A program made the translations under genes and the position numbers. Below the pieces are notes generated by a model. That model saw only the letters and a program-made list of their open reading frames with translations, had not been told where the DNA came from and searched no databases. Shown piece after piece: positions 1 through 5,526 of a stretch of DNA of 5,798 nt; the stretch's first letter is position 1; each line of letters starts with the position of its first letter. The stretch spans positions 964-6,761 of the forward strand of contig DEPX01000156.1 of the NCBI GenBank assembly GCA_002358975.1. Reading direction: 5' to 3'. The stretch is from Micrococcaceae bacterium UBA3381. GTDB lineage: Bacteria > Actinomycetota > Actinomycetes > Actinomycetales > Micrococcaceae.

Positions 1-10
1 ATGAGTCCGA

Positions 11-709
11 TCACTGCGAGTCTCCTTCGGCGACTAGTTCGTTAGCCAGTATGTGGCGTGCACGAGAAAGAAAATCGTTTTGTGATTCATCGGCTCCCAC
101 AAAAAGTGGTTTATGGACTATGACCTGCGAAAGGTGAGGTACCGGAATGGTTTCACCTTTGGGCAGGATGCGGCTGAGATTCTTTAGCGTGACCGGAACG
201 ACAGGTACATCGGGTGCATGTTTGGCCAGTCTGTAGAGCCCGGCCTGGAAAGCGGCGACCCGATCGCCAGGTCCGCGGGTGCCTTCGGGGAAAATGAGCA
301 GCGATTCGCCTGCGTCAAGAATAGCTGTCATGCCGGTGAGCTGGCTGGTTTGCGGTGAACTGCCCGAACTGGTGTGACGAGTTTTTCGTTGGGCATCGGC
401 ACGAGTGTGCGGACGATCTTTATAGCGGTGCACCAGGTGTGCGTTAAAAATTTTTTGGGCAACAGATTTTTTGAAACCTGATCCCCAATAGTCTGCCGCG
501 GCAATCGGGCGCACTTTTGGCTGCAGTTCGGCGGGCATGATCGACCAAAGGGTGACAAAATCCAGGTGCGACGAGTGGTTTGCGTAATAGATGGCTTGCC
601 GTGGGAATTCGGGCGGTTCCCCATCGGTGCCTTCAGCGGCGACGCGTGCACCGGATACCGTGGTGATCAGTCCTGAGATCCCACGTTTAAGCAATCCCAT
701 GGGTTTCAT
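11..709 (-). CDS. PlsC-family 1-acylglycerol-3-phosphate acyltransferase-like protein
   Basis: A 232-residue glycerolipid acyltransferase. Block I of the family is visible as NHSSHLD (residues 44-50, the NHx4D catalytic His45/Asp50). The acceptor-binding block is FPEGTRG (140-146), followed by the hydrophobic VPVVPV strand (168-173). The family moves an acyl chain from acyl-ACP or acyl-CoA to a lysophosphatidate-type acceptor at the membrane; the exact acceptor here is unknown. There is no clear long transmembrane helix, so peripheral membrane attachment is likely. Its ATG overlaps the stop of the upstream phosphatidyltransferase gene (ATGA, 706-709), with an AGAGGA-like SD about 9 nt upstream inside that gene, so the two are probably translationally coupled. 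Residues about 97-125 form a polar Ser/Thr/Arg-rich stretch between blocks I and III that looks like a flexible insertion. Family assignment is firm; substrate is inferred from context only. Confidence 0.88.
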   Translation of the reverse strand: MKPMGLLKRGISGLITTVSGARVAAEGTDGEPPEFPRQAIYYANHSSHLDFVTLWSIMPAELQPKVRPIAAADYWGSGFKKSVAQKIFNAHLVHRYKDRPHTRADAQRKTRHTSSGSSPQTSQLTGMTAILDAGESLLIFPEGTRGPGDRVAAFQAGLYRLAKHAPDVPVVPVTLKNLSRILPKGETIPVPHLSQVIVHKPLFVGADESQNDFLSRARHILANELVAEGDSQ

Positions 710-1410
710 GAGGCCACATCCTCTCTGGCGTGCAGTGCCTCGGCAATCCGATTCAGCCGCATCACCACGGTAACAATCGAGCCGAGCAGTATAAGCGCTA
801 GTCCGAGGGCCAAGACCACACCGCGGGTGTTAAACAGAGGTTCAAATAGTGATACCAGGCTGGCAGCTACCAGCACCCACATCCGGGCGGGTTTGGCCAT
901 GGGACCGGCAAAGAAATTTCCCACCCCGTTTGCTGCACCCAGCGTGCGAACATATGCGGTAAGAACCGATACTGCTGCGGCAGTCCAACCTACAGCCACA
1001 CCCCAATTGGTGCCACCGGCCACCCAAATGCCTGCGGTCGCGTAACCGGCGGCGGCCAGTAGCAAAAGATCGGCGATACGATCGGGCACCTCATTGAATA
1101 AGTCGCCGGTGGGAGTATGCATGCCTTTTTCGACCGCCAGCATACCGTCGAGCATATTGAACAACAGCCGCAAGGGGATACAGCATGCCGTGACGATCAG
1201 CCAGGCGGCCCGGGCACCATCAGAACATACCAGGCCAGAAGCAATCAGTCCTACTGCACCAATGAGTGCGAACAGTACCGAACCAATGGACACCCGGTTC
1301 GGGGTAAGTTTTGCCGCATACATCGTATCGGCCAGCTTGGCTGCCCAGGTAGTAGAACGCTGCGGTATTGCGCGTCGGTCGGTGCCGTGTGGTGGTCTCG
1401 AATCTGACAT
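706..1410 (-). CDS. YnbA-type CDP-alcohol phosphatidyltransferase family membrane protein
   Basis: A 234-residue polytopic membrane protein with hydrophobic segments near residues 42-60, 66-84, 113-131, 136-154, 176-190 and 197-216. The CDP-alcohol phosphatidyltransferase signature (DxxDGxxAR...GxxxDxxxD) is recognisable at residues 85-110 but altered: Asn85 for the first Asp, Asp88-Gly89 kept, Val93 for Arg, Gly102 kept, Asn106 for the third Asp, Asp110 kept. From memory, E. coli YnbA also has Asn at the two Asp positions, so this is probably a subfamily trait and not decay. A second conserved-looking patch follows a cytoplasmic loop (RTLGAANG, 155-162; GPMAKPARM, 169-177). The enzyme would swap CMP of a CDP-activated lipid or alcohol for another alcohol; the product is unknown. 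It is first in an operon with the acyltransferase gene. GAGGAG lies only 2 nt before the ATG, which is unusually close, but an in-frame stop (1417-1419) excludes a longer start. Confidence 0.87.
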   Translation of the reverse strand: MSDSRPPHGTDRRAIPQRSTTWAAKLADTMYAAKLTPNRVSIGSVLFALIGAVGLIASGLVCSDGARAAWLIVTACCIPLRLLFNMLDGMLAVEKGMHTPTGDLFNEVPDRIADLLLLAAAGYATAGIWVAGGTNWGVAVGWTAAAVSVLTAYVRTLGAANGVGNFFAGPMAKPARMWVLVAASLVSLFEPLFNTRGVVLALGLALILLGSIVTVVMRLNRIAEALHAREDVAS

Positions 1411-1412
1411 GG

Positions 1413-1418
1413 CTCCTC
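1413..1418 (-). promoter_or_regulatory. Ribosome binding site of the phosphatidyltransferase gene, unusually close to ATG
   Basis: The minus strand reads ATGAGGAGCC and then the start ATG at 1410. The GAGGAG is a strong SD, but only two bases separate it from the start. A second, out-of-frame ATG (1418-1420) overlaps the SD. Either initiation here is inefficient or the true start lies slightly downstream (for example Met30, 1321-1323). The second option would remove a poorly conserved polar N-terminus. Confidence 0.5.
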
Positions 1419-1447
1419 ATTGGTGTCAGGTGGTGGGATACTGCCCT

Positions 1448-1453
1448 AGTGTA
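1448..1453 (-). promoter_or_regulatory. Candidate -10 box for the lipid operon
   Basis: TACACT on the minus strand fits the actinobacterial TAnnnT -10 pattern. It would place transcription start about 30 nt before the ATG at 1410, leaving room for the GAGGAG site. No good -35 is visible (TAGGTT or AGGTTT at 17-18 bp spacing). Confidence 0.35.
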
Positions 1454-1457
1454 GGCG

Positions 1458-1485
1458 TTGAGTTAGGCTGAAACCTAGATATTCC
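1458..1485 (+). promoter_or_regulatory. Weak candidate promoter for the 1516 membrane-protein gene
   Basis: TTGAGT (1458-1463) and TATTCC (1480-1485) are separated by 16 bp, about 30 bp before the ATG at 1516. The -10 matches poorly at its end. The same stretch contains CCTA/TAGG half-repeats (1445-1448, 1452-1455, 1464-1467, 1474-1477) that could form an operator shared with the divergent operon. Confidence 0.25.
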
Positions 1486-1515
1486 TGACCACTGCGATCT
1501 GGGAGTTGGTGGCAG

Positions 1516-2100
1516 ATGCTACGAAAATGTGTTGACCATGGCGTTGCCGCCGCATGGGGTGGTGCCGAAGCCACGGTGTTTTTTATTGTGCCGGATTTAT
1601 GGACGAGCTGGCTGGCACTGCACAATCCACGCCGTGGTATAGCGACGACGGTTTCAGCGCTCGCCGGTGCCCTAGCTGGCGGAGCGTTGAACTATACGGT
1701 AGCTCAGCGAATGCAGCCAGATGATACCGAAAAGATATTGACTGCGGTGCCAGGTATTTCAACCCAGATGGTTGCTGATGTGGAACGGCAGCTGGATGAG
1801 CAGGGGTGGTCAGCCCTGGTATTGGGCCCCACCCGTGGGGTGCCCTATAAAATTTATGCCCGAACCCTGGCACACGGTCATGAATCGTTCCGCCGGTTTA
1901 TGCTGCTATCTGTACCTGCTCGGATGGTGCGTTTTCTGGCGGTGACCGCCGGTGTGGCCGGGCTAGGCAAACTCGCCGACTGTACGGGGAGAAGTAAATT
2001 CGCCAAATCTAGCATATTTCTGGCCGGCTGGGGAGCGTTTTATACGTGGTACTTCACCAAAGGTCCCGGTCGAAGCACATCGAACGAGTTGTCCCATTGA
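1516..2100 (+). CDS. Small integral membrane protein, distantly DedA/VTT-like
   Basis: A 194-residue protein that I do not recognise as a named gene. It begins with a short region containing GGAEATVFFIVPD (15-27), which resembles the acidic residue plus Pro re-entrant loop of DedA/VTT-domain proteins. A Gly/Ala-rich hydrophobic segment follows (about 43-62), then a polar stretch (65-95). Next comes GPTRGVPYK (104-112) followed by a RRFMLLSVPARMVRF segment (126-140), in the style of the Arg/Pro-containing VTT loop. There are more hydrophobic helices at about 139-152 and 165-180. VTT proteins are linked to lipid flipping or scrambling, which would suit the adjacent phospholipid genes, but the similarity here is remote and the role is inference. 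The start is supported by GGGAG (1501-1505), 10 nt before the ATG. The gene is divergent from the lipid operon and convergent with the GAF regulator gene. Confidence 0.75.
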   Translation: MLRKCVDHGVAAAWGGAEATVFFIVPDLWTSWLALHNPRRGIATTVSALAGALAGGALNYTVAQRMQPDDTEKILTAVPGISTQMVADVERQLDEQGWSALVLGPTRGVPYKIYARTLAHGHESFRRFMLLSVPARMVRFLAVTAGVAGLGKLADCTGRSKFAKSSIFLAGWGAFYTWYFTKGPGRSTSNELSH

Positions 2101-2174
2101 CATCCGGTCGTGAAATCAGCATGTGAAACGTGCGCTTGGGGATTATCCAATATTCTCTAGAAGCCCTGGGTCTT

Positions 2175-3389
2175 TCACGCTGTAGATATTTGCTCGTGCA
2201 AAGTAAGAAGCTCTGATTCCCATGCCAGCTCCGTCCTTTGCCAACGAGAATAATGCTCGGCTGTGCCATCTCGCATCACTAGGTCTTGTATCTTACGGTC
2301 TAGCCATACCCTCCATTGCTGGATCCGTTCGTTCTGTGAGCGGGCCAAAAGGGGCTGGCGGTATCGATCCAAGACTTGAGACACGTTCCGCTGCCGCACT
2401 AGAGATTCAACGAATTCTACGTCTGACATAACCGTAGTCCCCTCCGCGAAACGGTATGGCTGAGACGCCAATATGGGCCCCATGCGTTGACGGATACGGT
2501 GCATATCAGTACGTACAGTTCCAGGCCGTCCGGACTCACCGTGAATTTCCGTGGTCAGTTCGGAAGCTGTCCAACCTCGTTTTCGTGAACTAAGTAGGGC
2601 CAGTATCTCGGCGGTGCGCAGAGGTAGGGGCTGCCATGGGCCGCCGTCTATGGCGAAAGCTGGAGGCTCGTCAAGCAGTCGTAAGTGGAGGGTACTTGGG
2701 GACGATCTGGGGTCAAGGTGTGGATGCCTGTCCTCTAGACCGGGGGATACGTGGTTGTCCGCTTGAGTCCAGGGCGGTTCCAGATGTTCTGGTTGGTGAT
2801 TGACGGAGTGGTGAAGTATGGCGGAGATGAGTCGGCTGCTCATACGCACTATTGGAATTACTTCATTGCCCAGACGTTGCCGCGGACCGGAAATATCTAG
2901 AAAGCCTAGGGTTTTCCCAGATATTGGATGACGAATTGGAGCGGCCATGCACGTCCATGTCATGTGACTGTACGCAAAATGATCTTCGCCGCTCATATGC
3001 GCAGCCGAGTCGGTTCGTACGGCTTGTGAGATAGCATTCGTGCCAACGCTGGCTTCCGACCAATCGGCTCCATCGACGAATCCGATTCGCTCTGCCTCGT
3101 CCCGGAGCCGACGAGATCCGTATCGCCAGAGGACGTCTCCGACGGGGTCGGTGACTATCATTAACTGATCGACCGAGCTCGCCTGGCTCAATGCTTCCCA
3201 CACCGGTTGCACTATATGTGCCAGGCCACTGTTGTACCTCTTTCGATCGATCTCGGTGTCCGGGTGCACATGTTGGGGCTTGGTCAATTCTCGACTCAGG
3301 CCACGTTCTCGACAGCGTTGCCAAGCTTCTGGATCAATTCTGCGTGCTGAGTCAGGATTTTCTGTGGCGATTCCGGGTGCAACCGACAT
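2175..3389 (-). CDS. GAF-domain transcriptional regulator with C-terminal winged-helix-like DNA-binding region
   Basis: A 404-residue regulator. Residues about 55-195 form an AcoR-type GAF sensor: hallmark stretches are SVGTNAISQAV (114-124), HFAYSHMTWTCMAAPI (137-152) and SGKTLGFLDISGP (157-169). A polar linker (195-230) leads to a region (about 232-316) with the strand-helix-turn-helix layout of OmpR-like winged helices; the probable recognition helix lies around GTVRTDMHRIRQRM (290-303). A helical tail follows (325-400). Unlike AcoR there is no sigma-54 AAA+ module, so it should act with ordinary sigma factors. Such proteins in actinobacteria usually sense small organic compounds and control a neighbouring oxidation gene. 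It is transcribed divergently from the monooxygenase, the obvious target. The start is supported by AGGAGG (3395-3400), 5 nt before the ATG. The ligand and the sign of regulation are unknown. Confidence 0.85.
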   Translation of the reverse strand: MSVAPGIATENPDSARRIDPEAWQRCRERGLSRELTKPQHVHPDTEIDRKRYNSGLAHIVQPVWEALSQASSVDQLMIVTDPVGDVLWRYGSRRLRDEAERIGFVDGADWSEASVGTNAISQAVRTDSAAHMSGEDHFAYSHMTWTCMAAPIRHPISGKTLGFLDISGPRQRLGNEVIPIVRMSSRLISAILHHSVNHQPEHLEPPWTQADNHVSPGLEDRHPHLDPRSSPSTLHLRLLDEPPAFAIDGGPWQPLPLRTAEILALLSSRKRGWTASELTTEIHGESGRPGTVRTDMHRIRQRMGPILASQPYRFAEGTTVMSDVEFVESLVRQRNVSQVLDRYRQPLLARSQNERIQQWRVWLDRKIQDLVMRDGTAEHYSRWQRTELAWESELLTLHEQISTA

Positions 3390-3394
3390 GTAAC

Positions 3395-3400
3395 CCTCCT
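3395..3400 (-). promoter_or_regulatory. Ribosome binding site of the GAF regulator gene
   Basis: AGGAGG on the minus strand lies 5 nt before the ATG at 3389. It is a perfect SD at normal spacing and fixes the start. Confidence 0.8.
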
Positions 3401-3420
3401 ACTTTTAGCCTACAGGTGTG

Positions 3421-3433
3421 GGTGCAGTGCACC
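3421..3433. promoter_or_regulatory. Perfect 13-bp palindrome, candidate operator
   Basis: GGTGCAGTGCACC has 6-bp perfect inverted arms around a single central base. It sits between the divergent genes, 3 bp from the -10-like boxes at 3435-3443, and about at the expected start point of the minus-strand transcript. It is a good candidate for the binding site of the GAF regulator or another dimeric repressor. No protein-binding evidence can be read from sequence. Confidence 0.5.
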
Positions 3434-3434
3434 T

Positions 3435-3443
3435 TAGTATATT
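3435..3443 (+). promoter_or_regulatory. Overlapping -10-like boxes for both divergent transcripts
   Basis: TAGTAT (3435-3440) and TATATT (3438-3443) read on the plus strand, while TATACT reads on the minus strand (3436-3441). The minus-strand box is the better match and would give the regulator a leader of about 40 nt. No convincing -35 elements accompany either, which fits promoters that depend on an activator. If both are used, the two polymerases would compete for the same DNA. Confidence 0.4.
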
Positions 3444-3459
3444 TGTGGTCCAGGTCACA
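3444..3459. promoter_or_regulatory. CRP/GlxR-type binding site candidate
   Basis: TGTGGTCCAGGTCACA matches the TGTGA-N6-TCACA consensus of cAMP-responsive CRP-family regulators (E. coli CRP, mycobacterial CRP, corynebacterial GlxR) at nine of ten defined positions; only the fifth base is G instead of A. It lies immediately beside the -10-like boxes and between two catabolic-type genes, where carbon-status control would make sense. Overlap with the promoter elements would favour repression of a start at 3435-3443; a promoter further downstream could instead be activated. Confidence 0.55.
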
Positions 3460-3504
3460 TGCCAGTGGGTGTGGCAAAACCAGGCAGTCCACAAGTGGTT
3501 CTAT

Positions 3505-3510
3505 AGGAGG
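3505..3510 (+). promoter_or_regulatory. Ribosome binding site deciding the monooxygenase start
   Basis: AGGAGG is followed by six bases and the ATG at 3517. It selects this start over the in-frame GTG at 3418, whose 33 extra codons run through the palindrome and the CRP-like site and have no SD. Confidence 0.85.
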
Positions 3511-3516
3511 ACAGAC

Positions 3517-5367
3517 ATGCAGAAAAACTACTTGCAAAAGAACGCTGATGCATCCCTAGTTGATGCCGATAATGTCGCCGAATCTAGCCCGCGGGCGATT
3601 GCGCAGCGATGGATTGACCAATTTCAACGCGCCCTAACCTCAAGCTCTCCGGCTAGTGTAGCCGAGGTATTCGAACACGAGGGCTTTTGGAGAGACTTCG
3701 TCTCATTTACATGGAATTTGTACACTGCTGAGGGACGTGAAGAGATCGCCGCGCTGGCAACCGCGACCGTGCCGAATATTCAGCCGCAGGAGTGGGTTTT
3801 TAGTGAGGAGCCAACTTTTGAAGATGGCGTCACTACTGCCTGGTTCAATTTTGAGACAGCTCTAGGTAGCGGTCAGGCAATTGTCCGCATTCGAGATGGG
3901 CTGGCGTGGACCCTTCTAACTGTCTTGGAAGAACTGGATGGGTTTGAGGAGCCTACAGGGCGGAAGCGTCCGCAGGGCGTGGACCATAAGATCGTCAAAG
4001 GGCGATCAACTTGGTTGGAAAAACGCCGTGCCCAAGAAGAAACGCTCGGAGTGACAGAGGAACCGTTCGCACTTATCGTTGGTGGCGGTCAGGGCGGGAT
4101 TGGTTTGGCCGCCCGGCTCAAGCACCTCGATGTTCCGACATTGGTGGTGGATCGTTACGACGCTCCGGGCGACGCTTGGCGTAATCGTTACAAATCGTTG
4201 CATCTTCATGACCCGGTTTGGTACGACCATCTTCCATATATGAAGTTTCCTGAGACCTGGCCGATCTTTCCGTCCAAAGATAAGGTCGCAGACTGGTTGA
4301 AATATTATACGGATTTGATGGAGCTCAATTACTGGGCCAGTACGACCTGTAAGAACGCCCAATGGAATGAGAATGAACAACGATGGATTGTGAACCTTGA
4401 GAGAGACGGGGTGGATATCACCCTGCGCCCAGTCCACCTGATCTTCGCTCTCGGGGTCTCTGGCTATCCTCAGATCCCCGAGTTCCCAGGACAGAATATT
4501 TTCGAAGGGGACCAACATCATTCTTCAGTTCACGAAGGAGGGGAACAGTACAGCGGGAAGAAGGCAGTTGTCATTGGATCCAATAATTCGGCTCATGATA
4601 TCTGCGCCGACCTGTGGGAAAACGGGGCAGACGTCACGATGGTTCAACGGTCGTCCACGCATGTCTCGCCCAGCCATTCTTTGAGAAGTTTGGTATTGGG
4701 TCCGCTTTACTCCGAGGAAGCTGAAGAGAACGGAATCGACACCGATAAAGCAGACCGTCTTTTTGCATCCTGGCCGTATAAGGTTTTGCCAGACGTTCAA
4801 CGTCCGGCTTTTGAATTGATGCGGCAGCAAAACTGTGATTTCTACCAGGCGTTGGAAGATGTTGGCTTCCAGCTGGATTTTGGAGAGGACGGATCCGGGC
4901 TTTTTTTGAAGTATTTGCGTCGAGGCTCTGGATACTACATCGATGTGGGCGCTTCCCAGCTCCTCATAGACGGCGAAGTCGCTCTGGCCTCAGGACAAGT
5001 AAGTCACCTAACTGAAAATACGGTGGTCCTCGGTGATGGCACAGAGCTCCCGGCGGACCTTGTAGTCTATGCCACCGGTTTTGGCTCAATGAATGAATGG
5101 TTGAAAGACCTCATATCACCAGAGGTGGCCGAGCAGGTTGGCAAATGTTGGGGCTACGGTTCTGGCACTACGCGCGACCCCGGTCCGTGGGAAGGCGAAT
5201 TGCGGAACATGTGGAAGCCAACGAATGTGAAAAATCTGTGGGTTCACGGTGGAAATCTACACCAGTCCAGGCACTACTCAAAGTATCTGGCTCTGCAGAT
5301 TAAGGCTCGATACGAAGGGCTGCCCACACCGGTTTATGGCTTGCAGCCCTCATATCACTCCAGCTGA
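3517..5367 (+). CDS. NTF2-like/flavin-dependent monooxygenase fusion (class B, FMO-like)
   Basis: A 616-residue NAD(P)H/FAD monooxygenase. Residues about 26-140 form an NTF2/SnoaL-like alpha+beta domain (WRD at 58-60, strands to VLEEL at 136-140). The flavoprotein part follows: FAD Rossmann motif VGGGQGG (188-194) ending in the acidic VVDR (210-213), a GDAWRNRY segment (218-225), and an FMO-type fingerprint FxGxxxHxxxH (329-339). The NADPH Rossmann motif is VVIGSNNSAHDI (351-362), then YATGF (518-522) and a C-terminal GGNLHQSRHYS segment (578-588). Two motif positions differ from the textbook form: His339 replaces the aromatic residue, and Asn356 replaces the second Gly of GxGNSA. The family inserts oxygen into ketones or soft heteroatoms (N, S); the substrate here is unknown. 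It stands alone on the plus strand, divergent from its probable regulator and followed by a hairpin terminator, so no pathway partners give the substrate away. Confidence 0.9.
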   Translation: MQKNYLQKNADASLVDADNVAESSPRAIAQRWIDQFQRALTSSSPASVAEVFEHEGFWRDFVSFTWNLYTAEGREEIAALATATVPNIQPQEWVFSEEPTFEDGVTTAWFNFETALGSGQAIVRIRDGLAWTLLTVLEELDGFEEPTGRKRPQGVDHKIVKGRSTWLEKRRAQEETLGVTEEPFALIVGGGQGGIGLAARLKHLDVPTLVVDRYDAPGDAWRNRYKSLHLHDPVWYDHLPYMKFPETWPIFPSKDKVADWLKYYTDLMELNYWASTTCKNAQWNENEQRWIVNLERDGVDITLRPVHLIFALGVSGYPQIPEFPGQNIFEGDQHHSSVHEGGEQYSGKKAVVIGSNNSAHDICADLWENGADVTMVQRSSTHVSPSHSLRSLVLGPLYSEEAEENGIDTDKADRLFASWPYKVLPDVQRPAFELMRQQNCDFYQALEDVGFQLDFGEDGSGLFLKYLRRGSGYYIDVGASQLLIDGEVALASGQVSHLTENTVVLGDGTELPADLVVYATGFGSMNEWLKDLISPEVAEQVGKCWGYGSGTTRDPGPWEGELRNMWKPTNVKNLWVHGGNLHQSRHYSKYLALQIKARYEGLPTPVYGLQPSYHSS

Positions 5368-5383
5368 TCTCCGAGTGCGTAGG

Positions 5384-5421
5384 CAATACTGGGGCCTGGC
5401 AGACGTCCGGTTCCAGTATTG
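5384..5421 (+). terminator. Strong stem-loop, probable transcription terminator of the monooxygenase gene
   Basis: CAATACTGG (5384-5392) and CCAGTATTG (5413-5421) are perfect 9-bp inverted arms. Inside them two G-U pairs, two C-G pairs, one mismatch and three further pairs close on a four-base AGAC loop. The result is about 16 pairs starting 16 nt after the stop codon. No U-tract follows directly (a TTTT run comes about 20 nt later), so it is a hairpin-only terminator, common in high-GC Gram-positives, or an RNA 3'-end stabiliser. Confidence 0.65.
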
Positions 5422-5423
5422 TG

Positions 5424-5467
5424 GGACTGTGAGCCCTTCGTTTTCCGAATGATGTGACGGACTGTGA
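5424..5467 (+). repeat. Direct repeats GGACTGTGA and a third TGTGA upstream of hutG
   Basis: GGACTGTGA occurs at 5424-5432 and again at 5459-5467 (35-bp period, 9 of 9 identical), with another TGTGA at 5453-5457. The last two TGTGA elements are 10 bp apart, one helical turn. They lie 60-103 bp before the hutG ATG and could be regulator half-sites; TCACA partners are missing, so this is not a normal CRP site. Confidence 0.4.
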
Positions 5468-5476
5468 AATCAAAGT

Positions 5477-5490
5477 CTCGCTTATCCGAG
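5477..5490. promoter_or_regulatory. Short inverted repeat before hutG
   Basis: CTCGCTTATCCGAG has 4-bp arms around six bases and ends at the -35-like region (TTTCAT, 5491-5496). It could be an operator for a histidine-utilisation regulator; the short arms make chance occurrence plausible. Confidence 0.25.
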
Positions 5491-5514
5491 TTTCATTGCA
5501 TGACCGCGGCCTTC

Positions 5515-5520
5515 TAAGCT
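5515..5520 (+). promoter_or_regulatory. Candidate -10 box giving a leaderless hutG transcript
   Basis: TAAGCT fits TAnnnT and ends six bases before the hutG ATG, so transcription would start at or next to the A of the ATG. No SD-like purine run is present in 5505-5526. A loose -35 (TTTCAT, 5491-5496) sits 18 bp upstream. Confidence 0.5.
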
Positions 5521-5526
5521 GTACTC

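Noticed and set aside
1..10. Possible start codon of a next minus-strand gene at the left edge
   Set aside because: The minus strand ends in ...CTCAT at the boundary and would need one more base to make ATG; it cannot be supported from this window.
1094..1471. Plus-strand open frames across the phosphatidyltransferase gene
   Set aside because: They are antisense to a clearly conserved membrane enzyme and have low-quality composition.
2101..2174. Bidirectional terminator between the convergent genes
   Set aside because: Only a 4-5 bp hairpin (TTGG/CCAA at 2136-2150) and a CCCTGGG mini-palindrome are visible, with no U-tract; neither is convincing.
2863..3324. 153-residue minus-strand frame inside the regulator gene
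   Set aside because: It is an out-of-frame shadow of the GAF domain coding region; its Arg/Ser-rich composition has no recognisable motif.
3460..3476. TGCCA/TGGCA inverted repeat next to the CRP-like site
   Set aside because: The arms are only 5 bp with a 7-base gap, so chance is a sufficient explanation.
3418..3516. Upstream in-frame GTG start adding 33 residues to the monooxygenase
   Set aside because: It has no SD, runs through the palindrome and CRP-like site, and the extra residues are not family-like. AGGAGG sits correctly before the ATG at 3517.
4006..4521. 171-residue open frame on the minus strand
   Set aside because: It is antisense to the conserved FAD/NADPH-domain region of the monooxygenase, has no family features, and is explained by codon bias of the real gene.
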